A stretch of 64,000 nt of DNA from an uncultured Lachnoanaerobaculum sp. (GTDB taxonomy: Bacteria > Bacillota > Clostridia > Lachnospirales > Lachnospiraceae): assembly GCA_937925515.1 (NCBI GenBank), contig CALALP010000043.1:25094-89093 (forward strand), given 5' to 3'. Below are positions 9,183 through 18,380 of this stretch, piece by piece. The translations under genes and the position numbers were made by a program. Positions within the stretch are counted from its first letter, which is position 1; the number at the start of each line of letters is the position of its first letter. The notes under the pieces were generated by a model that did not search any database, was not told the origin of the DNA, and saw only the letters and a program-made list of their open reading frames with translations.

Positions 9183-9485
9183 CTATGCTAAATCATTTTC
9201 TCTAATCTTTTGCTCTATTTCCTGCATTGACATAATGTTTCTAAGACCTATAACAATCTTACCTTTGTTTTTTGCATCATCAAACATATTTACAAAGTTT
9301 TGAGCACAAAAGATTACATCATATTGATGAGCAGCTGATTTTCCCTCTGAAAGTGAACAATGATACACCTTTCCCGGCTTAATCTCTAACTTCTTAAGTA
9401 CCTTTTCCATAGTCATCTGCATCATAAGACTTGAACCTGCACCATTTGCACAACATACCAAATAATTTAAATTATCCTTTTTCAT
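9183..9485 (-). CDS. ulaB: PTS ascorbate transporter subunit IIB
   Basis: Cytoplasmic phosphocarrier that passes phosphate from IIA to ascorbate during uptake. It has 100 residues, normal for a free-standing SgaB/UlaB. The phosphocysteine loop is near the N-terminus as CCANGAGSSLM, with Cys12 the likely phosphorylated residue. It follows ulaA by 169 bases, a longer gap than elsewhere in the operon. AAGGAG precedes the ATG. The order ulaG-ulaC-ulaA-ulaB is consistent with a complete ascorbate PTS. Confidence 0.9.
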   Translation of the reverse strand: MKKDNLNYLVCCANGAGSSLMMQMTMEKVLKKLEIKPGKVYHCSLSEGKSAAHQYDVIFCAQNFVNMFDDAKNKGKIVIGLRNIMSMQEIEQKIRENDLA

Positions 9486-9654
9486 AATCTTCTCCTTATA
9501 TTCAAACTTAAAGTTATAACTCTAGTATTGAATTTATGTAAATTGTACATTATTTTAAAAATTAGCAACTAACATCAATTCAATTAGTAGCTCAATATCA
9601 CATTAACATAATTATATTTTATCATTTTTATATGAAATTAGCAAATTATAATAT

Positions 9655-11166
9655 CTATTTTTTCTTTAAAGACTTTCTATGCTCTTTATAAGCCTCATAG
9701 TCCTCAGTCATAAGGAAATAACCTTTCTTATCAGCCATATACTGAAGTTGTGGAATTGCAAGAAGTCCAACAACTACAAGTACAACACCTGCGATACTTA
9801 GATATTTCATAATAACTGTTGCAATAGGCCATACCACTGCCCAGTCCCACATTCCAAGGTATCCACCATAAGCCGCCATTCCAACCCAGCCCGCTATAAA
9901 TGCAGAACCGAATACTTGAACAAGACCTGAGATAAAAGGTAAGATAAGTGCTGCTTTGATTCCACCTTTTTCATTTGCAAAAAGTCCTATTGTCGCATTA
10001 TCAAAGAATACAGGAACGAATCCACATATAACAAGTACAGGACTTTTTAGTAATATTAAAACTACAATAGCTATAATCTGACCTAAAAATCCCATTAAGA
10101 AACCGATAGGAACTGCATTTGCCGCTCCAAAACCAAATGCAACTGCACAGTCAACTCCCGGTACTGAACCCGGAAGAAGTTTATTTGCAATTCCCTGGAA
10201 ACTTTGTGTAAGTTCAGCAACGAAAGTTCTTACACCAAGTTGTAAAATAGCAAGATAAACTGCAAAATGTAAACAAGTATTTATAACATAGAAAAGCATA
10301 CTTGCTTTAGGGTCTAGGAAAGGCTTTGCTCCGTCTTTTACAAGCCCATTTGCATTGTGGGTTGTAAGATAGTCAAAACCTAATAAATAAAGTATTGCTC
10401 CAAAAAATACTATCATAAGAATTGAAGTACAAACCATGTTCTCATTAAAAATTGACATAAATCCCGGAAGTTCTATATCTTCAATCTTCTTTGTTTTCTT
10501 ATCTCCCTTTCCTGAAAAGAATTTCTCAGCCAGCCAATAATTAAGTGCTACACCAAAGCTTTGCTGATGTGCCAAACAAAAACCTGCACCATCTGTAAGT
10601 TCTTGACAAGGTCTTATAGTAAGGTTTGAACCAACTGCCCAATATGCCCCAAGTATAACTGCCATTACAATAAGTATTGCCAAATTATTATCTCTAAGAA
10701 ACGGTAATGCAAAAAGTATTAACCAAAAAGCTGTTGCAGACTGTTGTACTTGGACATGTCCTGTTGTAAATAATGCACGCAACTTAGTAATCTTATTAAA
10801 TCTTACTAAAAAGATATTTACTAAAAATGCTATCAAAAGTAGCATCATTACATCTCCAAACTTCTTGCCAAATACTTCCTCAACTCCTGCTGTAACGGCA
10901 TTTTGTCCAAAATACGGATCTATTACCATAGCATCAATATTAAATCTATCTCTAAGTCCAACTAGTACAGGTCTAAAATTACTAACAAGTCCACCTGAAC
11001 CAACTGCCAAAATCAAATAACCTACAACTGCCTTTATTACTCCTGCGAGTACATCGTACCATTTCTTACCAAGAAGTATGTATCCTATCATAACTATAAG
11101 ACCTATCATATATGCAGGTTGTCTTAATATATTAGTCGCAAAATATTCCCAAATTTTAAAAAACAT
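9655..11166 (-). CDS. ulaA: PTS ascorbate transporter permease subunit IIC
   Basis: Membrane channel of the ascorbate phosphotransferase system (UlaA/SgaT family), which imports L-ascorbate for phosphorylation to ascorbate 6-phosphate. It has 503 residues, somewhat longer than the E. coli protein, and about eleven hydrophobic segments. Family-like stretches include GHVQVQQSATAFW, the DGAGFCLAHQQSFG region and PGSVPGVDCAVAF. The lysine-rich C-terminal tail is cytoplasmic. AAGGAGAG sits just before the ATG. It is 45 bases after ulaC on the same strand. Confidence 0.93.
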   Translation of the reverse strand: MFFKIWEYFATNILRQPAYMIGLIVMIGYILLGKKWYDVLAGVIKAVVGYLILAVGSGGLVSNFRPVLVGLRDRFNIDAMVIDPYFGQNAVTAGVEEVFGKKFGDVMMLLLIAFLVNIFLVRFNKITKLRALFTTGHVQVQQSATAFWLILFALPFLRDNNLAILIVMAVILGAYWAVGSNLTIRPCQELTDGAGFCLAHQQSFGVALNYWLAEKFFSGKGDKKTKKIEDIELPGFMSIFNENMVCTSILMIVFFGAILYLLGFDYLTTHNANGLVKDGAKPFLDPKASMLFYVINTCLHFAVYLAILQLGVRTFVAELTQSFQGIANKLLPGSVPGVDCAVAFGFGAANAVPIGFLMGFLGQIIAIVVLILLKSPVLVICGFVPVFFDNATIGLFANEKGGIKAALILPFISGLVQVFGSAFIAGWVGMAAYGGYLGMWDWAVVWPIATVIMKYLSIAGVVLVVVGLLAIPQLQYMADKKGYFLMTEDYEAYKEHRKSLKKK

Positions 11167-11211
11167 ACTCTCTCCTTTACAAGTCTTTATATTTAATTTT
11201 AAATTTCACTT

Positions 11212-11670
11212 TTATGCAAACTCTTCATCTATTTTAATCAAATCCTCATCAGATTCTGCCGCTACAATTTTCTCAAGTGCTTTTTCATTTGATAAAAGCT
11301 CAGATAGCCTTGACATATTATCGATGTGTACATTAGGGTCGCATGAGGCAAGTGTAAAAAATACTTTTGCGTCCATTTCAGGGTCTCCCTCATCAAAACT
11401 GACACTTTCTTCAAGTTTCATAAATGAAATTGCTGTTTTATTAACCCCTACTGCATTCTCTTGGCTATGAGGCATTGCAACTTGAGGAGCTATAACTATA
11501 TAAGGTCCATATTGTTCTATACAACTTATAATCTCTTCTTTATAGTTTTCCTCAACTGTATTGTCAAGCTCAAGCACTTCGCAGCTCATTCTTACTGAAT
11601 GTTTCCAATCATCTGCACTTTTTGCAAATTTAGTGTGTTTATTTTCTACAATCTCTCTAAGTAGTCCCAT
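11212..11670 (-). CDS. ulaC: PTS ascorbate transporter subunit IIA
   Basis: Cytoplasmic PTS EIIA of the fructose/mannitol type (152 residues). The phosphorylated histidine is His68 in APQVAMPHSQ, a strong family signature. It accepts phosphate from HPr and gives it to UlaB. It starts 8 bases after the ulaG stop, with GGAGAG before the ATG, and is followed by ulaA, so it belongs to the ula operon. Confidence 0.92.
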   Translation of the reverse strand: MGLLREIVENKHTKFAKSADDWKHSVRMSCEVLELDNTVEENYKEEIISCIEQYGPYIVIAPQVAMPHSQENAVGVNKTAISFMKLEESVSFDEGDPEMDAKVFFTLASCDPNVHIDNMSRLSELLSNEKALEKIVAAESDEDLIKIDEEFA

Positions 11671-11678
11671 ACTCTCTC

Positions 11679-12782
11679 CTATAGTAAGCTCTTGAACGGA
11701 ATATTTTGTGGTGCCTCAAAGCAATCTTCAAAACCTCTTCTATAATGATATTCTCTCTTATCCTTATCAGTCGGATAAACATATTTGCCACCTACTGACC
11801 AAATAAATGGGTGGAATTTATATTCAAGTCTATCTTTTTTCATATCATATAACACTAAAATCTCATTAGTATCAGCTTGGAAGTTTGTCCATACATCATG
11901 ATGAATTGGAATAACAACCTTACATCTAAGTGCCTCTGCCATTCTTAAAATGTCAACAGAAGTCATCTTATCTTGCATACCTATCGGATTCTCTCCATAA
12001 GCTCCAAATGAAACATCTATATCATAATCTTTGCCATGCTTTGCATAGTATACTGAGTAATGTGAATCTCCACTATGGTAAATGTTACCTCCCGGAGTTT
12101 TAATTAAATAATTTACTGCCTTAAGATCCATATCATCAGGGCATTTGCCTGTAAGTTCCTCTCTATCCTCTCCTGTAGAATCAGTTGTTACAAGACATGT
12201 CCTGTCAAAAGAATCAAGTGCAATAATTTCAACATCTTTAATCTTTATTTTATCCCCCGGTTTAACTACTATACATCTATCAGCAGGAACTCCCCACTTA
12301 AGCCAATAATCTACTGATTTTTGAGGTCCTATAAATGGAACAGGTATTTCTTTTCCATTCTCATCTACTGTCTTCATATCTGTTTGAATCACATGTGCTG
12401 CAAGCTCAGGACTCATGTGATCTTGATGATAATGAGTTGCTAATACAGCGTCCAAACTCTTAATAGCAAATGGATCAATTACAAATGGTACTGCTCTTAA
12501 ATTAGGTTGCATTGCTCTTGCACCTATCATATTTGCCATTTGATGACCGACTGCCATTTTTCCATTGCCATGGGTTCTCTTTCCATTTCCACACCATAAA
12601 TCTATTGAAATGTTTGCTCCTGCCGGAGTCTTAAACCAAATTCCTGTACAACCTAACCACCACATAGCTACTGTGTTCGGTTTTACTTCTTCGCTCTCGA
12701 TTTCCTCGTTAAGCCATGTACCCCATTCAGGAAATGTCTTCATAATCCAACTTTCCCTAGTCATTTCGCTAATAACACTCAT
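11679..12782 (-). CDS. ulaG: L-ascorbate-6-phosphate lactonase
   Basis: Metallo-beta-lactamase-fold hydrolase that opens the lactone ring of ascorbate 6-phosphate to give 3-keto-L-gulonate 6-phosphate. It has 367 residues, close to E. coli UlaG. The metal motif HYHQDH is at residues 117-122, and further ligand regions are seen in YHSGDSHYS and VIPIHHDVW. The N-terminal part carries the UlaG-typical WWLGCTGIWFKTP. It is the first gene of the import operon, with TAAGGAGG before the ATG. The upstream region has repeated GTTC-type motifs likely bound by the DeoR-family regulator. Confidence 0.95.
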   Translation of the reverse strand: MSVISEMTRESWIMKTFPEWGTWLNEEIESEEVKPNTVAMWWLGCTGIWFKTPAGANISIDLWCGNGKRTHGNGKMAVGHQMANMIGARAMQPNLRAVPFVIDPFAIKSLDAVLATHYHQDHMSPELAAHVIQTDMKTVDENGKEIPVPFIGPQKSVDYWLKWGVPADRCIVVKPGDKIKIKDVEIIALDSFDRTCLVTTDSTGEDREELTGKCPDDMDLKAVNYLIKTPGGNIYHSGDSHYSVYYAKHGKDYDIDVSFGAYGENPIGMQDKMTSVDILRMAEALRCKVVIPIHHDVWTNFQADTNEILVLYDMKKDRLEYKFHPFIWSVGGKYVYPTDKDKREYHYRRGFEDCFEAPQNIPFKSLL

Positions 12783-12891
12783 ACTTACCTCCTTAAATTT
12801 AGTAAATTTTATGAAATATTTAAATTACTGTTAGCAAAACTATAACATCTTATCTGTTCTTTAACAAGACTTGTTTACGAGTCATTTCCCT

Positions 12892-12981
12892 TTTTATGTT
12901 CGTTTTAAGCTTTTCTATTTTTTATACAAAAACAGAAAATGATTTTTGTGTAGTTTTATGTTCATTTTTACGTTCGTTTTT
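12892..12981 (-). promoter_or_regulatory. Candidate UlaR/DeoR-type operators upstream of ulaG
   Basis: Three copies of a TTTTAYGTTCRTTTT motif occur on the plus strand: 12892-12906, 12954-12968 and 12966-12980. The last two are spaced 11 bases apart, about one helical turn. Direct repeats of this kind are typical of DeoR-family operators. They flank a possible -10 (TATAAA, minus strand, near 12920-12925) for the ulaGCAB operon; no good -35 is visible. The rest of the 12783-13136 gap holds the palindrome at 13083 and nothing else recognisable. Confidence 0.55.
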
Positions 12982-13082
12982 GTTTTTTATGCACTAGCTA
13001 TATTTTCCTTAATAATAAATTCAGTATTTTTATCTACTTTGCCTTGTTTTATAATCTAGGGGGTAATTTTATGTACAAAACA

Positions 13083-13115
13083 GGGGGAGTCCTCGCCGAC
13101 GGCGAGGACTCCCCC
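13083..13115. repeat. Intergenic palindrome, 16-bp stem (copy 1)
   Basis: Arms GGGGGAGTCCTCGCCG and its perfect complement are separated by one base. It lies 22 bases past the stop of the Ca2+-ATPase gene, so it probably ends the ter transcript. The inner arm CCTCGCC matches the palindrome at 30357, and both are followed by ATACTAT. The following bases are not a clear U-run, so it is not a standard intrinsic terminator. Confidence 0.8.
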
Positions 13116-13136
13116 ATACTATCTACTATCTAATAT

Positions 13137-15794
13137 TTATTTTTGACCTGTAATAGCCTTTCTTACAAGGTCTACCGGTATCATAGTTGCACCAAGAAGT
13201 ACTACTGCAACCCAACCTACTATACCAAATGGCTCACAGCTAAACATCTGTCCAATCCACTTGAATACCTCAACCGGAACAAGAGGAGTATTTACTATAA
13301 CAGCCTGTACTAAAATAATTGTAAAGAATACCTTTAAGAAGTCTTTATTTTCATCAAGACCCTTAAATATTCCAAATCCGTCATCTCTTACATTAAAGCC
13401 GTTAAATAATGCACTTATAATAAAGAGTACAAAATAACCTGTCATGTGCTGAGCATCATTTTCAAATAAAGATATAAAGAATGGATGCTTTAAGTAAACC
13501 AAACTTATAATTGTAAGCCATACTGCCATTATTAAAATCTGACCCGTCATGTTAGGGCTTACTATACTTTCATCTCTTCTTCTAGGCTTTTCAGTCATAT
13601 ACTTATCCATTGCAGGTTCATTTCCAAGCATCATTGCCCCTAAGCTGTCCATAACAAGATTTACAAACAATAAGTGAGTAATCTTAAGAGGTTCTTCAAC
13701 TCCAAAAAATGGAGCAATAGCACTTACTAAAACTGCTGTTACATTGATTGTAAGCTGAAACTTACAAAATTTAAGTATATTATGGTAAATAGTTCTACCA
13801 TAGAGTATTGCATTTTTAATAGAGTTAAAGTTATCATCAAGTATAACTATATCTCCTGCCTCCTTAGCCGCCTCAGTTCCACTACCCATAGCAAAGCCTA
13901 CATCTGCACGCTTAAGTGCCGGAGAGTCATTTACACCGTCTCCTGTCATACCTACAACTAAATTCATTTCTTGGCAAAGTCTTACCATTCTTGACTTATC
14001 AGTAGGTAATGCCCTTGCAATAACTCTTATCTTAGGAATTATTTCCTTAATCTCATCATCAGTCATCTGTGCTAACTGTGCAGATGAAAGTGCCTTGTCT
14101 GTATTTTCTTTTAAAAGACCTGCATCTTTTGCTATTGCTATTGCTGTTTCAAGTCTATCGCCTGTAATCATAATTACTTGAATACCTGCATTTAAAACTT
14201 CAGCTATTGCCTGTTTTGCCTCAAGCCTTACATCATCTCTTACACCTACAAAGCCTATTATAACTAAATCATCATTGATTTCGTCCTCAACTAATTCTTT
14301 TTCAGAATATCCAAATGCAAGCACACGCATAGCTTTTGCTGCAAGTTCATCAATCTTTCTATTTAAAACATCTATATCTATGTCATGAGTTTTGCCGTTT
14401 TCATCTATATATTTTGTTGCTTTTGCAAGTAGTCTTTCAGGTGCTCCTTTGTAAAAAGTTTTTCCAAGACTGTCGATTCTTGCTTGGCTAAATTTATTTG
14501 AGGAGTTAAAGCTCTGATACTTACTTACTTCATATTCGCTACTTTCCTTAAGTGCAATATAGGTTTCTTCGCCTATAAACTTCATCATTGCTTGGTCTGT
14601 TGCATTTCCACCTATGACCTTATGTGTAGCATCATACATAGAAAGTGTATTTTTACCTATTGCTAAATCTACAAGTCCCTTTATCTTACTGTGCTTACTT
14701 AATTCATTAAGTGCAATAGAATTACTATCTCCTAAAAAGAAATCTACAACTTCAAGTGAACCCTTTGTAATAGTTCCTGTTTTATCACTAAATAATATAT
14801 TAAGTGAACCTGCTGTTTCAATTCCCTGTGCTTTTCTTACAAGGACATTATGCTTTAACATACGGCTTGTATTTTGCATAAGCACAATAGAAATCATAAG
14901 AGGAAGTCCCTCCGGAACTGCACAAACTACTATAAGGATTGAAAGAAGTACTGCCTGCATAACTTGGTTAAGTATTATATCAATTCCTTGACCAAGAAAT
15001 CCATTTATTCCTCCTGCAACCACTACATAGTGAACCAAGTATACAACTGCCATAACAACTGCTGCAATATAGCCAAACATTGAGATTTGGTCAGCTAGTT
15101 TTTTAAGTTTAACCTTAAGAGGAGTATCTAGTTCATCTTCCTGCATTTCCTCTGCCATTTTACCCATCATAGTCTTAAGACCGACTTTGCGAACTTCAAT
15201 GACACCCTCTCCGTCAAATATAACAGCACCTCTAAATATAGAATGTTTGTCTACAAATGTATCTCCTGTAATTTCCTCAGGAAATTGAAAGTTTTCATCT
15301 GCCTCGGTCTTTAAACATTCCTCAGCCTCTCCATTTAAGGCCGCATTATTTACTTTTAAGTTGCCACTTACTAAAAGACCGTCTGCCGGAACTTTATCTC
15401 CTGATTGAAGTAGTACCTTATCTCCAACTACTACATCATCTACATCAATTACGGTAATCATACCGTTTCTGTAAACTTTACATTTATCCTTTTCAGAGTT
15501 TCCTTTTAATTCTCTGTATTTGCTATCACTTGCAACCCCTGTTTTGGCATTTACTATTGCAACTATAATTACAGCTACTACAATTCCAAGCGGCTCATAA
15601 ATTTGAGTATATCCAAAAAAGTACATTACAATCATTAAAAATGTTATTGCAAGCAGTAACCTGATTATAGGGTCTTTAAAAGACTCCTTAAATTCTCCCC
15701 AAAATGTAGCAGGTTCAGAATCAGGTATCACATTAGAGCCATGTTTTTTTCTGGATTCCTCTACTTGACTATCTGTAAGTCCGTTAAACTTCAT
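13137..15794 (-). CDS. Calcium-transporting P-type ATPase, PMCA type
   Basis: Membrane pump that exports Ca2+ using ATP. The protein is 885 residues with the full P2B-like layout. The actuator loop is LNGEAEE (153-159) where TGES is usual, keeping the Gly-Glu pair. TM4 carries PEGLPL (294-299), the phosphorylated Asp337 is in SDKTGT, and MTGDGVNDSPAL forms the hinge. About ten hydrophobic segments are present. Calcium is assigned from PEGLP and overall similarity; other divalent cations are possible. It ends a run of ter genes on the same strand and starts 155 bases after the second terD. TerD proteins bind calcium, so a shared role is plausible. AGGAG lies ahead of the ATG. Confidence 0.93.
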   Translation of the reverse strand: MKFNGLTDSQVEESRKKHGSNVIPDSEPATFWGEFKESFKDPIIRLLLAITFLMIVMYFFGYTQIYEPLGIVVAVIIVAIVNAKTGVASDSKYRELKGNSEKDKCKVYRNGMITVIDVDDVVVGDKVLLQSGDKVPADGLLVSGNLKVNNAALNGEAEECLKTEADENFQFPEEITGDTFVDKHSIFRGAVIFDGEGVIEVRKVGLKTMMGKMAEEMQEDELDTPLKVKLKKLADQISMFGYIAAVVMAVVYLVHYVVVAGGINGFLGQGIDIILNQVMQAVLLSILIVVCAVPEGLPLMISIVLMQNTSRMLKHNVLVRKAQGIETAGSLNILFSDKTGTITKGSLEVVDFFLGDSNSIALNELSKHSKIKGLVDLAIGKNTLSMYDATHKVIGGNATDQAMMKFIGEETYIALKESSEYEVSKYQSFNSSNKFSQARIDSLGKTFYKGAPERLLAKATKYIDENGKTHDIDIDVLNRKIDELAAKAMRVLAFGYSEKELVEDEINDDLVIIGFVGVRDDVRLEAKQAIAEVLNAGIQVIMITGDRLETAIAIAKDAGLLKENTDKALSSAQLAQMTDDEIKEIIPKIRVIARALPTDKSRMVRLCQEMNLVVGMTGDGVNDSPALKRADVGFAMGSGTEAAKEAGDIVILDDNFNSIKNAILYGRTIYHNILKFCKFQLTINVTAVLVSAIAPFFGVEEPLKITHLLFVNLVMDSLGAMMLGNEPAMDKYMTEKPRRRDESIVSPNMTGQILIMAVWLTIISLVYLKHPFFISLFENDAQHMTGYFVLFIISALFNGFNVRDDGFGIFKGLDENKDFLKVFFTIILVQAVIVNTPLVPVEVFKWIGQMFSCEPFGIVGWVAVVLLGATMIPVDLVRKAITGQK

Positions 15795-15908
15795 TTATTT
15801 ATTTCTCCTAATATATATTTATGTAAAACTAAATGTAACTTTTTTCTGTTATATCAAATAATAACACTAGAAAATATCACATATATTACATTTTCTTTTA
15901 AACTAACA

Positions 15909-15938
15909 AGAAGAAACTACGCAATGCGTGTTCCTTCT
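15909..15938. other. Imperfect stem-loop between terD and the Ca2+-ATPase gene
   Basis: AGAAG..AAC.ACGCA-type arms around 15909-15923 and 15924-15938 pair with one mismatch and one bulge. It sits 11 bases past the second terD stop and about 115 bases before the ATPase start. It may reduce read-through into or stabilise the junction of the operon. No U-run follows on the minus strand. Confidence 0.35.
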
Positions 15939-15949
15939 CATTTCTCTTA

Positions 15950-16537
15950 TTATCTAAATCTATTTACAAGTTCTCCAAGTCCCGGATCATTTGTACCTTG
16001 ACCTATTGCAGAAAATTTCCACTCTCCATTGTATCTATAAACTTCTCCAAAAATCATAGCAGTCATTCCTGAATAGTCCTCGCTTAGATTATATTTTAAA
16101 ATCTCATTATTATTTCTAGCATCAACTATTCTTATAAAGGCATTTCTAATCATTCCAAAGTTCTGTTTTCTTTGAAATGCTTGGTAAATGTTTACTACAA
16201 AAACTATTTTATCATAGTTTTGAGGTAATGCGGCTAAATCAACAATTATTTGCTCATCATCTCCCTCGCCTGCTCCTGTAAGGTTATCTCCTTGATGCAT
16301 TACCGTCCTGCTTGAGTTGGTCAGATTACCGAAGTAAACTATATCATTCTTATCTACCAATCTACCATTTGTAAGTAATATGGCTGACGCATCACAATCT
16401 ATTTCTTGTGGCTTAGGTGCAAAGAAACCTCTTTTTTGTTCTACTTCGTCCCAGCCTAAACCTATGATAATTCTGCTTAAACCTGCATTATCCTTTGTCA
16501 AACTTACTTTTTGACCTTTTTGTAAACTAACTGACAT
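15950..16537 (-). CDS. terD: TerD-family stress protein (divergent copy)
   Basis: Calcium-binding beta-sandwich protein of the TerD family, linked to tellurite, phage and general stress responses. It has 195 residues. It opens with the family start SLQKGQKVSLTKDN and keeps HQGDNLTGAGEGDDEQI, whose acidic residues bind Ca2+ in the family. The first acidic site reads EIDCDASAIL where its neighbour has DLDGSAFLL, and a short basic insertion QKRGFFAPKP precedes it. It lies 27 bases after the other terD; the two are clearly paralogues. TAGGAGG supports the start. Confidence 0.93.
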   Translation of the reverse strand: MSVSLQKGQKVSLTKDNAGLSRIIIGLGWDEVEQKRGFFAPKPQEIDCDASAILLTNGRLVDKNDIVYFGNLTNSSRTVMHQGDNLTGAGEGDDEQIIVDLAALPQNYDKIVFVVNIYQAFQRKQNFGMIRNAFIRIVDARNNNEILKYNLSEDYSGMTAMIFGEVYRYNGEWKFSAIGQGTNDPGLGELVNRFR

Positions 16538-16564
16538 ACTTCCTCCTAATATTTATTATACTAC

Positions 16565-17146
16565 CTAGCCTACATCAACTCCATAATTTGCACATAGAGC
16601 TGCAAGACCACCTTGATAGCCACTTCCAATAGCATTGAATTTCCATTCATTACCATTTTTATACAATTCTCCAAATACTACTGCAGTTTCTATTGAAAAA
16701 TCTTCGCCAAGGTCATATCTCATAATTTCTTCGCCTGTTACTTCATTATAAATTCTAATAAAGGCATTATTTACTTGACCGAAGTTTTGCTTTCTATTTT
16801 CTGCATCATATATTGTAGCAGTAAATGCTATCTTAGTAATTTCCGGTGGAACTTTTGATAAATCAATCTTTATCTGCTCGTCATCTCCCTCGCCTGCTCC
16901 TGTAAGGTTATCTCCTTGATGAGATACACTTCCTGAAGAATGATTTAAATTTCCATAGAACACAAAATCTTCAGGTTTTGATGCCTTGCCTGTATCATTA
17001 AGTAAAAATGCAGAACCGTCAAGGTCAAATGCACCACCTGTATCAAAATTATTTACATCCCAACCTAATCCTACAACTACCTTAGTTAACCCCGGATTAT
17101 CCTTAGTTAAACTTATCTTTTGACCTTTTTGTAAACTTATAGGCAT
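16565..17146 (-). CDS. terD: TerD-family stress protein (canonical copy)
   Basis: 193-residue TerD protein with all usual signatures: SLQKGQKISLTKDNPGL, AFDLDGSAFLLN, HQGDNLTGAGEGDDEQI and QNFGQVNNAFIRI. In the family the acidic loops bind calcium at the membrane face of the cell interior. It is placed between telA (102 bases upstream) and the second terD (27 bases downstream). GAAGGAGG precedes the ATG. It probably works with TelA and the YceG-like proteins of this cluster. Confidence 0.95.
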   Translation of the reverse strand: MPISLQKGQKISLTKDNPGLTKVVVGLGWDVNNFDTGGAFDLDGSAFLLNDTGKASKPEDFVFYGNLNHSSGSVSHQGDNLTGAGEGDDEQIKIDLSKVPPEITKIAFTATIYDAENRKQNFGQVNNAFIRIYNEVTGEEIMRYDLGEDFSIETAVVFGELYKNGNEWKFNAIGSGYQGGLAALCANYGVDVG

Positions 17147-17248
17147 GTTTTTTCCTCCTTGAATAAACTTTTTTATTTAAATATGTTCTAAATCAAACTA
17201 TTCTTTTGACTGTTACAAATCACATATAATAACTATTTAAATTAGTAC

Positions 17249-18379
17249 TTATTGTTTCTCATACTTTTCTTTAAATTCCTTTTTAATAGCCTCAAGTTTT
17301 TGTGTATCGGCTACTCTCTTAACTCTTGCATTTTCCTGAATCTTTCTAGTTTCATCAATTCCTGTTACAATCGTTTTCCAAGTTGTTTCAAGAGTTTCTA
17401 TCTTTATTGAACTTCCACTTGCAAGGCTTGCAGTAAGTTTTGACTGTTCAACTGTATTTCTTGCATTTCTAAGAAGTAATTCATTGGTTTTTTCATCAAG
17501 TGCAGACATTGCCTCAGCTTGAAGTTTTTGCCTTTTTAGCATTATAGCTTGTGCTAAAGCCTGCTTAAATACAGGTAATGTTATAATAAATGCTGAATTT
17601 ATCTTTCTTACAAGATTCATATTGCTAAATTCCATGGTCTTAATCATAGGAATTGACTGCATAGCTACATTTTCAGCAATTCTAAGGTCATGTGTTCTTT
17701 GCTCTAAAAGCAAAAGTGCTTGATTTAAACTATTTATTTCAAATTGAATTGCATTATCGCCTGTTGCCTCAAAATCAGCCTGTCTTTGAGCAATATAGTT
17801 TTCTATCTCTTTACAGCCTTGCTCTCCTGCAAGTATATATTTAACTAATTCATGATAATAATTAACATTTGTTTCAAAAAGTCTATTTAAATTTTTATTT
17901 GAGTCCTTTATTTCAGATTCATACTTTCTAAGCTGTACATAAATCTTATCTACTTCATCTCCCAAGGTATGATACTTGTCTAAGATTTTTTCAAGTTGCT
18001 TTCTAAGCCCTCCAAAAAGTTTACCAAATAAGCTGGGATTTTCTTTTAACTCATCAATATCAAACTTACTCATAACCTTTGAGAGTGTGTTAAGCATTTC
18101 ACTTGACTCATCAAGTTGGGACATATTCATACTATTTAGAACTACATCTGACGCCTTTGAAATTTCCTCTGCAACCTCTGAACCAAAACTTACTATACTG
18201 TTTAATTCAAAGACCTCAATAGTACTTACAATATCATCAACTTCTTTTGAATTTATAAGTTCCAAATTCATCTTTTCTCTATCTGCAACAATATCATAAC
18301 TTTCTACAACGTCCGACTCCGGTTTAGGAACAGTATTTAAAGTTTGATTTGTATTTGCATTACCAAATTTTATAGCCAT
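17249..18379 (-). CDS. telA: TelA-like toxic anion resistance protein
   Basis: Soluble, largely alpha-helical protein of the TelA/KlaA family (376 residues from the chosen start). Members accompany TerD and YceG genes and are tied to tellurite and other stress resistance; the biochemical activity is unknown. Long coiled-coil stretches cover roughly residues 100-370. The family-like segments KYHTLGDEVDKIYVQL, MQSIPMIKTMEFSNMNLVRKI and LPVFKQALAQAI are visible. I chose the ATG at 18379 because GGGTGG sits at good spacing and the upstream gene stops at 18381; a TTG start 7 codons earlier would overlap it. Confidence 0.92.
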   Translation of the reverse strand: MAIKFGNANTNQTLNTVPKPESDVVESYDIVADREKMNLELINSKEVDDIVSTIEVFELNSIVSFGSEVAEEISKASDVVLNSMNMSQLDESSEMLNTLSKVMSKFDIDELKENPSLFGKLFGGLRKQLEKILDKYHTLGDEVDKIYVQLRKYESEIKDSNKNLNRLFETNVNYYHELVKYILAGEQGCKEIENYIAQRQADFEATGDNAIQFEINSLNQALLLLEQRTHDLRIAENVAMQSIPMIKTMEFSNMNLVRKINSAFIITLPVFKQALAQAIMLKRQKLQAEAMSALDEKTNELLLRNARNTVEQSKLTASLASGSSIKIETLETTWKTIVTGIDETRKIQENARVKRVADTQKLEAIKKEFKEKYEKQ

Positions 18380-18380
18380 A

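Noticed and set aside
15331..15357. Loss of the TGES motif as evidence of a dead Ca2+-ATPase
   Set aside because: The loop reads LNGEAEE, keeping the key Gly-Glu; all other catalytic motifs are intact, so the pump is probably active.
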